Assembly: GCA_002633005.1 (NCBI GenBank)
Contig: NMRA01000026.1
Span: 630,346 to 660,057 of the forward strand
Length of the DNA: 29,712 bases
Direction of reading: 5' to 3'
DNA from: Phoronis australis
Lineage: Eukaryota > Phoronida > Phoronidae
How positions within the stretch are numbered: the first letter of the stretch is position 1; every line of letters begins with the position of its first letter. Position numbers and translations under genes: made by a program. The notes beneath the pieces are model-generated. The model was given only the letters and a program-made list of their open reading frames with translations, ran no database searches and was not told where the DNA came from. Positions 20,599 to 29,437 of this stretch are shown here, one piece after another.

Positions 20599-21553
20599 TG
20601 CCCCCTAGTGGCAATTTTAGTTTTTTACGCTTACCTTTGTATCTTCAAAAGTCCTGAACGGATTTTCATGAAATTTGGTATGTAGGCACCTATTAGTGAG
20701 ATGACGCTATCCTCCCGTTTTCAGATGGATTCGACATAGTTTGCGCCACCTAGTGGCCATTTTTACTGTTTTCGAGTCTGTATTTTTGCGTCCACCCCTC
20801 TATCAACCAAACCGCTCAAAGGATGGTTGTGAAAATTGGCATGTATGTGCTTACTATAAAGAAGACAGCTGACAATGATTTTCAGACGATTTGGATTACT
20901 GTGGCGCCTCCTAGTGGCAGTTTTGTTTTTTTTGCGCCTATGGCTGTATCTCCTAAACCGTTCGCAGGATCTTTACGAAATTTAATAAGTGTAATTATAT
21001 GATGTTAACAACAGACGATGACGACTTTTGGACGGATCCGCCTACCAGTGTGCCCCCTAGTGGCAATTTTATTTTTTTACGTTTACCTCTGTATCTTCAC
21101 AAGTCCTAAACGGATTTTCATGAAATTTGGTATGTAGGCACCTATTAGTGCGATGACGCTATTCTCCCGTTTTCGGATGGATTCGACCTAGTTTGTGACA
21201 CCCAGTGGCCATTTTTACTGTTTTTGAGTCTGTTTTTTGGCGTCCACCCCTCTATCAACCAAACCGCTCTAAGTATGATTGTGAAAATTGGCATGTATGT
21301 TCTTACTATGAAGAGGACGGTTGACGCTGAATTTCCCATGACTTTGATTACTGTGGAGCCTCCTAGTGGCAGTTTTTTTTTGCGCCCATGGCTGTATCTC
21401 CCAAACCGTTTGCAGGATCTTTACTAAATTTAACAAGTGTATTTATGTGATGTTGACAACGGACGATGACGACTTTAGGATGATTCTGACTACCGGTATG
21501 CCTCTAGTGGCAATTTAAATATTTCACATTGACCTCTGTATTTTCATAGGTCT
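20599..21553 (+). repeat. Core array: higher-order repeat of three monomers
   Basis: Monomer boundaries at CCTAGTGGC occur at 20604, 20749, 20910, 21056, 21201, 21362 and 21503. The spacing pattern is 145, 161, 146, 145, 161, 141. The sequence repeats with a period of about 452 bp, that is three monomers, for two full units plus a partial third. A further degenerate CCTCTACTGGCC lies at about 21815. Between the units the identity is high, while the three monomers within a unit are strongly diverged. Confidence 0.92.
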
Positions 21554-21888
21554 TCAGGTGTATACTTTGTGTTACTTCGTGACTATGAAGGAAAAGTTCC
21601 AAGTAGAAATTTGTTTCTGGCATTCTAATGCTGTGCTAATCTCGTATGTTGGTAAATTTGTTTTTAATTCTATGTTTCTGTGGTGCTTTAAGCAACTGAT
21701 GCATAGGATGTGCTTGTATTATGAAGATCACTCACATTTTGAAACCTAGCCTATTGAGGAGACAATGACCATGCCTTTCCATTTTGCAAAGTACAACATA
21801 CTACATATATGCCCTCTACTGGCCACATTATGGTACCAATAAACAACCCTAGAAGGATACTGTATACGGTGCAATTGTGGGCGCATTT

Positions 21889-21903
21889 CAACGCTCTGCG
21901 TTG
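21889..21903 (+). other. 3-prime terminal hairpin of the Helentron-type element
   Basis: CAACGC-TCT-GCGTTG, a perfect 6-bp stem with a 3-base loop, placed just inside the 3-prime end as expected for rolling-circle elements. Confidence 0.7.
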
Positions 21904-21910
21904 CTCTTGT

Positions 21911-22231
21911 TCTGAAAGTAGGCTCATGGGCAGACATTCAGAAAACGATGTTTTAAACGTAAAATGAAACCGAATATTAAATATTTGGACGTATTTTTGG
22001 AAACTGTGTTAAACATTTTGTGATGAAGTTATAAAATAACTGAATTATTTTTAAAATAGGTAGCAGTAAACAGTCCTTCTGTCAACATGGCAGTCCTTTG
22101 AGATGTATTTGCAGGCTCCTAACTATGCTTATGTATAGTAGGAACTAAATGACAATGCTATTTGAACATCATCTACGGTACCCTAAATAAAGTGGTGACA
22201 ACTTGTAAATGTGAAAACAAAAAATTCTACG
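21911..22231. other. No feature recognised
   Basis: AT-rich unique sequence between the Helentron-type element and the 15-bp minisatellite. Confidence 0.4.
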
Positions 22232-22272
22232 AATGACCTTTGCACAAATGACCTTTGCACAAATGACCTTTG
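22232..22272. repeat. 15-bp tandem repeat, 2.7 copies
   Basis: AATGACCTTTGCACA starts at 22232, 22247 and 22262 without mismatch across the shared part. The unit includes TGACCTTTG, which resembles a nuclear-receptor half-site region, but the third copy is cut and no gene lies near. Confidence 0.9.
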
Positions 22273-22720
22273 GGTGCTCACCTAACCGCATCGTGCAGAT
22301 TCCCCAACACCACGTCGCGATACTTATAGTTGAGTGATTTAAGGCAGATCATTATCAACACAAAACTCGTTTTTAAAAACATTGGAGATTTTCAACGTAC
22401 TTCATGTTCACGTCGTCACTATATCTTGCGTTTCTTACTAATTTGACCAAGGAATTAGCATGCAAGTTCCACTTTAACCGGACTGATGATCAGGGATGTC
22501 ACCGAAAGTCGCTGAAACACGGTCCTGCTGCTCTGTTGCAATGTGAATTTTGTTTATACTAAAGCGTTAATATCCAAAATAAAATGGCTTCAAAACTGAT
22601 CCAAATGTAATTTTCTAGCTATCTGATAATTTTTCTCGGCATACATGGGCAAAATTGTACCTTGTTTGGATAGAAACATATGAGAAATAATTTTTGAAAA
22701 TTTGGTCTTGGATGTCACAG

Positions 22721-22755
22721 AGGTGACCGTGGGTGTAGAAAATTCATGTTTCAAG
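22721..22755 (+). CDS. Candidate internal exon (alternative to model)
   Basis: 35 bases between GATGTCACAG and TTTCAAG|GTGAGTAG (strong donor). In phase 1 it reads E then VTVGVENSCFK and ends in phase 0, matching both the phase-1 end of 19151 and the phase-0 start of 23957. The opposite strand has an open 80-codon frame, so the strand is not certain. Confidence 0.17.
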
Positions 22756-23956
22756 GTGAGTAGGAGCTGTTTAGTGAAGAAGATAGTAATATGAGCGAGT
22801 AGGGTACATCGCGAGAAATCTTGCGGTACCAAACATGAGGTGCTTACTCCTCATATATCCTTACTCGTGACCAAAAATGGTTATTTTTTCATAATTTTAA
22901 TACACTTCGTGTTACTACCTTCAAATCAGTATAGATGAAGACGATAGACCTTTCTACCATTCAAACATTAAATATAGTTTTTAGCTATGGTGCATATTCA
23001 GTGTACAGGAGATTAAGCGGGCTACCTGTTAGTTTCCAATTTTGCCGCTAGGTGCTCTGGTGGTTTTGGTAGTGCAAAGAATGGCAACCACCAGGTAACA
23101 GCTCTGAGAGTCAAATAAATCTCATTTTGCTTCATGTCATCTAATGAAATAAGTTAATAATACTTTTTAAGAAATTCAGCCTTCAAAACCACGGGGAATT
23201 ATATTCTCAAATCACTAACTTTGTTTAACAATATGTTAGTATGGGAATAAACATTTTTTGTCTGTTTCTTACACGGGTCTGTGTTTCTTACACTCATCTT
23301 GTAGAAAACACAAAAGCGACTGAAAGAGACCTCGAGATACATTGATTTCCTAAAGGCGTCTTAGGAGTAGTGTGCAGTAGTGGCGGAACTGTGAGAATTA
23401 ACAGTGTATTTCATATGAATAGCTTACATGGAATGGATTATAAGATTGCGTGACAAATACAGACTTTTTATGAAACACTCAAATTCTTGGAAGATACAAT
23501 GACAGAAATGATTCCAAGAGGTGTACTTTCAACACATTTCTAATGAATGTGACGACAGTCTGATACAGAAATAGGTAACATTTAGAATTTTAAAAGCCAC
23601 TAAAATGAGTCGAAATAAATGCACATAGGTTACGTACCATTTCACATTCTACAGCTAAAATTCATGAAGAAATGCAAGACGATCACATAGTGTTCACCAA
23701 ACAAGCAGACGTGTGGCCCAAGATTGTGTCACACCAAAGTTTCTACAAATTGGAGCAAAAATAGTGACCAAAATTTTTATTGCCAAATATGGTCAAAATT
23801 CACGAAGTGTTTTTTGTGGATAGCCATGCTATATTAAGTTTTCACATACCGTAAGTAAAATTATGTTCTTGTTTACTTTTGTTGATCATATCAAATATCA
23901 CCGTTCGGCCATGTTGTATTCTAATTTTAAAAAACTTCACCATAACTTAATTTCAG
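22756..23956. other. No gene supported; one hairpin
   Basis: CTGGTGGTT (23057-23065) and AACCACCAG (23086-23094) form a perfect 9-bp stem with a 20-base loop. The same place can be read as a 43-base exon (CTAG to CAG|GTAACA), but its phase does not fit its neighbours. Confidence 0.35.
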
Positions 23957-24031
23957 GTGAACGTGATTCCAATTGAAAATGTTATCATTCAGAAAGATCC
24001 TTTGGAAATGAGACGCATAAGGAAAATTTAG
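23957..24031 (+). CDS. Candidate terminal exon
   Basis: The acceptor TTAATTTCAG is followed in phase 0 by VNVIPIENVIIQKDPLEMRR then IRKI and a TAG stop at 24029. The charge pattern and codon mix look like real protein. Both rival chains (19151 in phase 0, or 22721) end in phase 0 and can join it. A combined product would be about 75-85 residues. I recognise no family. Confidence 0.3.
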   Translation: MNVIPIENVIIQKDPLEMRRIRKI

Positions 24032-24536
24032 GCAGCCTCAGGTAGAGGTTAACACACTCTTGTCGGCAAGTTTTGACACTTCAATTATTTTTAGTCATTT
24101 CAATCAAAACTTTGTGATGTTTGTTGCATTATACGTTCACACAGCATTTCATCATGGAAAGTAAATTACGAATTCTGAAATGAAAGAAGGATTCATTCCT
24201 GCGTCATTCGGTCACTTGCCCATTGATGACATATACATTGTATATGGTATGAAATACTCTGAAATTTTATTTTTTATTTTTTTGAGGATAATAGTTGTTG
24301 TAGTAATTTTGAATAGGCTGCTTTTTAACAGAATACATGTTACAGATGCTCTGCTTTTTCCATCTTTTTAAATGAAGTTTTTTTATTTGCCAGCATCCAT
24401 TGGTGATGCTGTGTCGAAATCAGCAATAAGTTTGTGATAACTTCTTTGGTTTAAGTGAGTTGTTTGGATGTTCAAAGACAATATTCAGTGCTCTATATTG
24501 TTCCTGACTAAAACTAAATTTCTTCATAAATTCTTG
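24032..24536. other. No feature recognised
   Basis: A 63-codon frame (24180-24371) is hydrophobic and T-rich and is probably chance. If the gene model holds, this would be 3-prime UTR or downstream sequence. The first AATAAA on the plus strand here is inside the next MITE (24730). Confidence 0.3.
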
Positions 24537-24786
24537 TACTGTAAAATCCCACCAATTTCAGACACATGTAATTGCCAAAATTGCACTTTTTTCATTTTCA
24601 AGGTCTTCCAAAATTGTTGTGAAATGCATTACAATTTTTCAATTATATTTCGTTAGTATGTGTGATGCAGAACTTAGGAATGGCATAATTGTCATTCTGA
24701 TACTGTATATTATTTTCGAAAAATGACGAAATAAAATTCCACCTACTCCGCCGTATTGTGTCCTGAAGTGGTGAGGTTTTACCGTA
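24537..24786. mobile_element. Complete 250-bp pogo-like palindromic MITE
   Basis: The left end TACTGTAAAATCCCACCAAT continues TTCAGACAC. The right end, read on the minus strand, is TACGGTAAAACCTCACCACT then TCAGGACAC. The arms match over about 29 terminal bases and more loosely further in (TTTTTCATTTTC and TTTCGTCATTTTTCG). TA is present at both outer edges, the target of Tc1/mariner/pogo elements. Fragments of the same kind lie at 8321, 10262, 17656 and 18397. Confidence 0.78.
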
Positions 24787-25522
24787 ATATTTATTGCAAA
24801 AATTAAAATTTAAAAAGTTTTTATAAATACACTTCTCTGAAAGAAGATATTGAAAATGCAACACAGTGCATGTCATGAATGATATTTGCACATGGATTTT
24901 CATATAATTAACCTAATGATCTTAGAAATTTAGCCAAAATGGAAGCTTTCAGGCTGAACATGAAGTTAAACATTCGTAACTTGGCTTATTGTGGATTAAT
25001 AAAACTGAAGCAATAACATGAAAAAATAAATCAATTACTGGACTTGCGGATTGAGTTAGCTACATTGCGTCCTCATCTCAAGGACTTCGGTAGGCCACTG
25101 AGGTGTCACATGACTCATCATGTGGTCGATAGCACAGTTTGGGATAGGGCGCTAAAGAGTATCCCACCATACCACAGCTTAGTGATCGTGCTACATTTAA
25201 AACTAGCTGAAAGCTACCTTTAGGCAATGAAACTACAATCAATATGAAGTTCATAAGAAGGTTGGCCTGACTTAAATGTCTTAATGGTGCAATTACGGCC
25301 ATTTCCATGCTATCGACTCGACCTACTTTACTAGGGGAGTTTTACGGGCAGTTGTGACCTACTTTTCATTTGGCAGAATTTAGCAGACGACAGAATAAAA
25401 ATATCGGTGAATCTTCACTGTTTTTGTTCGAAAGATCCTGAAATCTTAATGTCATCGCACAGATAATTCAACTTTAATGTAAATGTCCAGCTTTACATGA
25501 ACATATCGCGTCAGTGGCCTTC
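24787..25522. other. No gene supported
   Basis: Contains an imperfect palindrome CACATGACTCATCATGTG near 25107-25124. A minus frame 25078-25308 has no support. This region would be downstream of the minus-strand gene at 25523. Confidence 0.35.
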
Positions 25523-25759
25523 TTATTTGTCAGGCGAAGGCAAACCCCACGTGGGGTTCTTCAGATTTTTGCCGGCTTCGAAATGCTTTTCCTCGAACAC
25601 TTATTTTTTCATCATCCCTCTACAAATTCCCACGTCAGTAACATACGATTCTCTGCTGAAAAGCATCGCCTGTTGTCTTTGTTGAAGCATTTTCGGGTAG
25701 TGCAAAAAACACTCATTGATTCCACTAGGAACGTCATTTAGTGTATTTGCCTCTGACAT
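25523..25759 (-). CDS. Small unknown gene, 52 codons plus in-frame extension past a TAA
   Basis: The minus-strand ATG at 25759 has A at -3 (CAAGATGTC) and opens MSEANTLNDVPSGINECFLH, then YPKMLQQRQQAMLFSRES and YVTDVGICRGMMKK, with TAA at 25603-25601. The same frame then stays protein-like for 25 codons (VFEEKHFEAGKNLK, then NPTWGLPSPDK) to a second TAA at 25525. The polar, charged composition and few low-complexity stretches look like a true protein. I do not recognise a domain. The start is 18 bases downstream of GTCACGTGAC. The internal TAA could mean a pseudogene, an error, readthrough, or a protein that really ends at 52 residues. Two plus-strand frames over the same bases are taken as shadows. 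Confidence 0.5.
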
Positions 25760-25777
25760 CTTGTTTGTTTGTCGGGT

Positions 25778-25787
25778 GTCACGTGAC
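25778..25787. promoter_or_regulatory. GTCACGTGAC palindrome in a candidate promoter
   Basis: Exact CLEAR/M-box-type palindrome 18 bases upstream of the minus-strand ATG at 25759. A GGCGGAGC box follows at 25801. No TATA box is evident. Its position suggests a core promoter site, possibly serving both directions (see 26012). Confidence 0.4.
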
Positions 25788-26011
25788 TTTTCGCAAAGAG
25801 GCGGAGCTTGCGATAGGTCAAATACGTTTTTCCAAAATTGGTGTGATTTTACAGCTATTAAGCTTATAGTCTTGTGCGGGATAAATTAGGTCAAGCCATT
25901 TTGCGAACTGGGATAAATTGAGGTTAGCAGCAGTGAATCTTCTGTTTGAAGGAGTCGATCAACCCCAGTCTGTCGTTATTACGAACTGAAACGAGGCTTC
26001 CACCTCATAAC

Positions 26012-26116
26012 ATGAACCCAAAGATGGCGCTGCAGTGCACTCAGCTTTTTGTATGTGAACCGACGCTATGTCTTCTAAATAATAATAATTTACAACACAG
26101 TATGGCATGGAAGTAA
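26012..26116 (+). CDS. Candidate first exon or 34-codon ORF, divergent to 25759
   Basis: ATGs at 26012 and 26024 share a frame. The second has a strong context (AAAGATGGCG), and AAGATGGCG also resembles the YY1-type element found at animal gene starts. The frame reads MNPKMALQCTQLF and then meets GTATGT, a possible donor. Without splicing it ends at TAA 26114 after 34 codons. It lies about 250 bp from the divergent minus-strand start. Confidence 0.2.
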   Translation: MNPKMALQCTQLFVCEPTLCLLNNNNLQHSMAWK

Positions 26117-26714
26117 AATTTTATTTTGTTCATTTTTCATAAAAGATCAATAGCACCAAGTAAATCATTTATCATCTGATCTCTTAGACAGTGTTTTGAG
26201 AAAGTAGGGGAATTAATACTGCATTCGAAACCTTTGAAAAAATGATCAATTTTAGCAGATATTTTTATCCAACGTACCTGGGATTTAATAAACTTGATGC
26301 TGTCTATATTTATCTTGGAGGAAGTAGTGTTGCCTAGTGCAATTATTTTTTTATTTTTTTAATATTCATTTTGAGTCTGTTTCATGACGGTGACTTACTG
26401 AGAATTCAGAATAAAATTTGGTCTTGTGTTCCCACTTCAGAATAGCTGAAAAGAGGTTTAATAATTATGAGCACATCATAGTCCAGAAATAATTTATAGA
26501 AATTACCTCAGTAACTAGCAGGTACGCGGATATTCTCAGAGACCTTGCATTTTCGCTCAAGTGACATTAAATTGATTTTTATAAATACTCTACACGTGGA
26601 GCGTAAGACCAAATTTCTAACCTGTGTCTTTCAAGAGTCGCTTTTCATGAAACATAATCCAGGTGCTTGATCTTTTTATGCTTGTCTAACAGTAAGGAAG
26701 TCTGCGTAGCATCA
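26117..26714. other. No feature recognised
   Basis: AT-rich sequence; a CTACACGTGGAG E-box-like site lies near 26590. Confidence 0.35.
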
Positions 26715-27090
26715 TTCAATGGGTTTCAAGTAAGCAATCGCTCAATCATTTTTTCCTCCACTGATTGGCCTCGTGTTTATACTGGCTTCAAGTTTATTTG
26801 CTAATTTGCATAAGTCTTCTTGCAGAGCAAGCGGGCGAGGGCGATCGTTTTCTACATCAGAAAGTCTCTCCATTGTTTTTATTAGGTTTTTTGTTCTTGT
26901 TATTCAATGAATTTCAAGTATGCATTTTCTCGATGGTTTATTCTATCACTGATTGGCCTAATGTTTGTGTTGGCTTCAAGTCTGTTTATCAATATGCATA
27001 TATCTTCTTGTGGAGTCAGGATACTTCAGTTTTCTTAATTAAAAAGTCTATTCACTTGTGTCTTTCCTTAGTTTTATTGTATTAGTTGAG
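26715..27090 (+). repeat. 188-bp tandem duplication
   Basis: Units start TTCAATGGGTTTCAAGTA (26715) and TTCAATGAATTTCAAGTA (26903). Shared blocks in the same order include CACTGATTGGCCT, TGGCTTCAAGT, AATWTGCATA and TCTTCTTG. The copies have diverged to perhaps 70 percent. The 106-codon plus frame here (26765-27085) comes from this repeat and is not supported as a gene. Confidence 0.8.
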
Positions 27091-27625
27091 GTTGACTGAC
27101 AACTCTGTCAATTTCCGTAATGTTCTGTCAGCATAAGTTTGGGTTTATGTGCATATGTGATCCCAAAGCTTGGGATGTGACACCCACTATCTAAACCCTC
27201 CAGAGCTTTGTTTGAAATCTAGTGGGAAATTTAATGTATTATAATTATTTATTTGATAAATTCCTGCTGGGCGGTTTTAAGACAGCTTCCACGCCTAATT
27301 AAAAGTGATTTAAAACTAGTCAGACTCTTGGTCTTGCGTTACAAACAATTATTTCTAAAAAGGGATTGAATCTCCCTTGCGCAATATGCAGTCTCGGAAA
27401 TTATACACGGAACTGCTAGTTAGTGAGATAATTTCCATAAATTATTTCTGGACTGATGCGCTCCTAATTATATGGATAAACCTTTTTCAACAATTAGATT
27501 GTTCCTAACTGAAGATTTTTTACCATAGTCGGATCGCGATGTCAATGACAGGACCACTTGATTTGCGAACAATCATGTTGACTGTGGCACTCTCTGTTGA
27601 CTATTTCACTTTTCAATAAGACATT
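27091..27625. other. No gene recognised
   Basis: AT-rich sequence without repeat structure that I can see. Confidence 0.35.
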
Positions 27626-27629
27626 CTTT

Positions 27630-28320
27630 TTCCGTCAGTATTTGGTGAAATGACAACCAATATTGCCTTAACAAAGGTTTGTAGTGGGAATGTGCCAACA
27701 CCAGTCGATTTTTAACAGTTTTTTCTTCCATGGCAACCCCTGTTGGCTGTTTTAGTCTTCCATAAGAAATTTCTGTTCTGTCAAACCTTGTTGCGGAGAT
27801 TTGTGGCGGGAATGTGCAAGCTGTAGTTGGTTGATTTTTTAATACATTTAACTGTTGTGGCACCCCCTGTTGGCGGTTGTTTTTGGTCAGAAATTTTTTC
27901 TCCGTGAATGTTTGGCGAAAGGACTTGGTGAATTTTGTTGAAAGGACTCTACTTAATTTGCCGAAATATGCAGTGGCATATGGTGTGCCAATGCTCTGGC
28001 AACAGTCGCTTTTTGGACGGAGTTGACTACTGTGTTCTACTGACACCCCGTTATTGGAAATGTTAATTTTTGACCTGACTTTCCTTGTCTGTTGATTGTC
28101 ATTTCGTCTTAACAAATTTGATGAAACTTAACACATGGGTTCGTGTATGGGCTACGCCAGCACCAGATGATTTTCAAATGGATTCCACTACTATGGCACC
28201 CTCTGTTGGCCATTTTAGTTTTTGACAAGATGTTGCTTGTCCGTCATTTATAGTCAACACTGCATGACAGAGGTCCATGAAACTCATCGCACTGTCTTCG
28301 CTAAGTGGCCAAGTGAACCT
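27630..28320 (+). repeat. Diverged array of about 150-bp monomers related to the 20-kb core repeats
   Basis: Boundary motif CACCCYCTGTTGGC occurs with TGTTGGC at 27741, 27868 and 28204, and a decayed form at about 28050. Spacings are about 127, 182 and 154. The last monomer (GATTTTCAAATGGATTCCACT, then GGCACCCTCTGTTGGCCATT) parallels the 20.7-kb monomer (GTTTTCAGATGGATTCGACA, then GCGCCACCTAGTGGCCATTT). No microsatellite or terminal hairpin is present, so this is a core-only or truncated relative. The 169-codon minus frame (27606-28115) is a by-product. Confidence 0.7.
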
Positions 28321-29047
28321 GCTGGGGAAAATGGTTAATGTTTTAAAAATTGAGTAATGCATTGTGTAATAAATCAAAGAGGACATGATGTTTTTCTGTG
28401 TGGACCTTTGGGTATCAGTAATGAGAACAACCAGCGGAGTGGAGCTAATTTGATTCTACTGCAGTCATGCACGGTTCTACGTTTTTCCGTAATTTAATTT
28501 AATCGAAACTCAGACAACGTCTGTGAAGGCCTTATGTTGGATCCCAATTTTGGTAGGTTGTAGGAAATAACACTTCTAGAAATGTTCAGTTTCATTTGTT
28601 GTCTTACCCTATCTTCCGTTGATAAAACCTCCACTGGTGTATCTTTATCAACTCGTGTGCCGCACAGTAAGCTAAAGAACGTTATCCATTGTGTGTCACT
28701 GGTGGCGCCTTAATATGCGCGTAGTTCCACCAGAGAGCCATGAGCTATTGCTAGGCTGTGCTCACCTTATTTGAACAAAGTGTTTGGTTTCTGTTTAGAT
28801 GAATGAGTGCAGTACAAAAGTAATTACCAAAACCTTCATTTTTTTCAACTTTCAAATGCTAATTATATTTTTGGAAATGATCTTTTAGTGAAATTTATAA
28901 AAAAGAAAGGTAGTGCATTCTTCACAGTGCAACAGTGGTATCACAAACACGATTAAATTTCGTTTTATGCTAATGTTTTAGGTGAAATCTCGAAAACTTT
29001 GTTCCAGTTTTCCAAATTAATATTTTGTTTCCATTTTGTGCAACTTT
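28321..29047. other. No gene; one hairpin
   Basis: GTTGATAAA (28618-28626) and TTTATCAAC (28644-28652) form a perfect 9-bp stem. TTACCCTATCTTCC near 28612 recurs near 29672. Confidence 0.35.
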
Positions 29048-29220
29048 TTGAGTTTTTCCATGAAAATCTTAAAAATCCTATTTTTGATAAGAACAATTTA
29101 AAAACGATTCCTAATAGTGTTATAAAGAACAATACGTAAAGTGTGGTACCTGAAAGTTTCATTCAAACCTGACCAGCCATTTCCGAGATGTGGTGTTCTG
29201 TTTGGAATGTGGTCAAATTT
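29048..29220 (+). repeat. Dispersed repeat, copy 2 of a pair
   Basis: Matches 19924-20102 in the same orientation (for example AAGTGTGGTACCTGAAAGTT and CAGCCATTTCCGAGA). The match stops near GGTCAAATTTTT, where copy 1 has TTTGACCATTTTT. Confidence 0.65.
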
Positions 29221-29337
29221 TTTATTAATTTAATATCAACTCATAAGAGGCATGGAGACTGTATATTTTTAACAAGAGGCACAAGATTGCTTTGCAAATT
29301 TTGGTGGAATAGTTTTCCATTTCAGAGAGCCTGTTCA

Positions 29338-29437
29338 CGAAATTACACATTTTGAAACGAAATTACACATTTTGAAGCGAAATTACACATTTTGAAATGA
29401 AATTACACCTTTTGAAACAAAATTACACATTTTGAAA
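29338..29437. repeat. 20-bp minisatellite, 5 copies
   Basis: CGAAATTACACATTTTGAAA starts at 29338, 29358, 29378, 29398 and 29418 with only single-base differences (positions 1-2, 12 and 19). There are no indels, which suggests recent expansion. Confidence 0.96.

Larger units (their letters stand above)
20402..21910 (+). mobile_element. Pearl/HINE-like (Helentron-type, non-autonomous) element
   Basis: In order: a start TGCGCCCACATA (20403) with its own inverted partner TATGTGGACGCA (20419-20430); a CCGT/GTCC-rich microsatellite (20436-20485); an array of about 150-bp core repeats; a subterminal TGTGGGCGCA (21876-21885), the exact inverse of the first ten bases; and a 3-prime hairpin CAACGC-TCT-GCGTTG (21889-21903) followed by CTCTTGT. 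Asymmetric inverted ends, a GTCY-type microsatellite, core repeats of this size and a 3-prime hairpin are the known plan of bivalve pearl elements and Drosophila HINE/DINE-1, attributed to Helentrons. No protein is encoded; open frames here are by-products. Confidence 0.75.

Noticed and set aside
20183-20614. 143-codon minus-strand open frame
   Set aside because: It covers the 5-prime end, microsatellite and first monomer of the Helentron-type element; the coding appearance comes from the GC-rich microsatellite.
22490-22560. CAGGGATGTC, typical of hAT termini
   Set aside because: No inverted partner or target duplication was found within reach.
25597-25620. A 24-base GT..AG stretch (GTAGAGGG to ATAAG on the minus strand) that would remove the TAA in frame
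   Set aside because: It is far below the size of known metazoan introns and lacks a pyrimidine tract. More likely a chance feature around the stop.
26765-27085. 106-codon hydrophobic plus frame that could suggest a membrane protein
   Set aside because: It spans the 188-bp tandem duplication, is T-rich by composition, and the two copies are not read in the same frame.
27606-28115. 169-codon minus-strand open frame
   Set aside because: It lies over the diverged monomer array; the period of the repeat explains the openness and the translation shows no domain.
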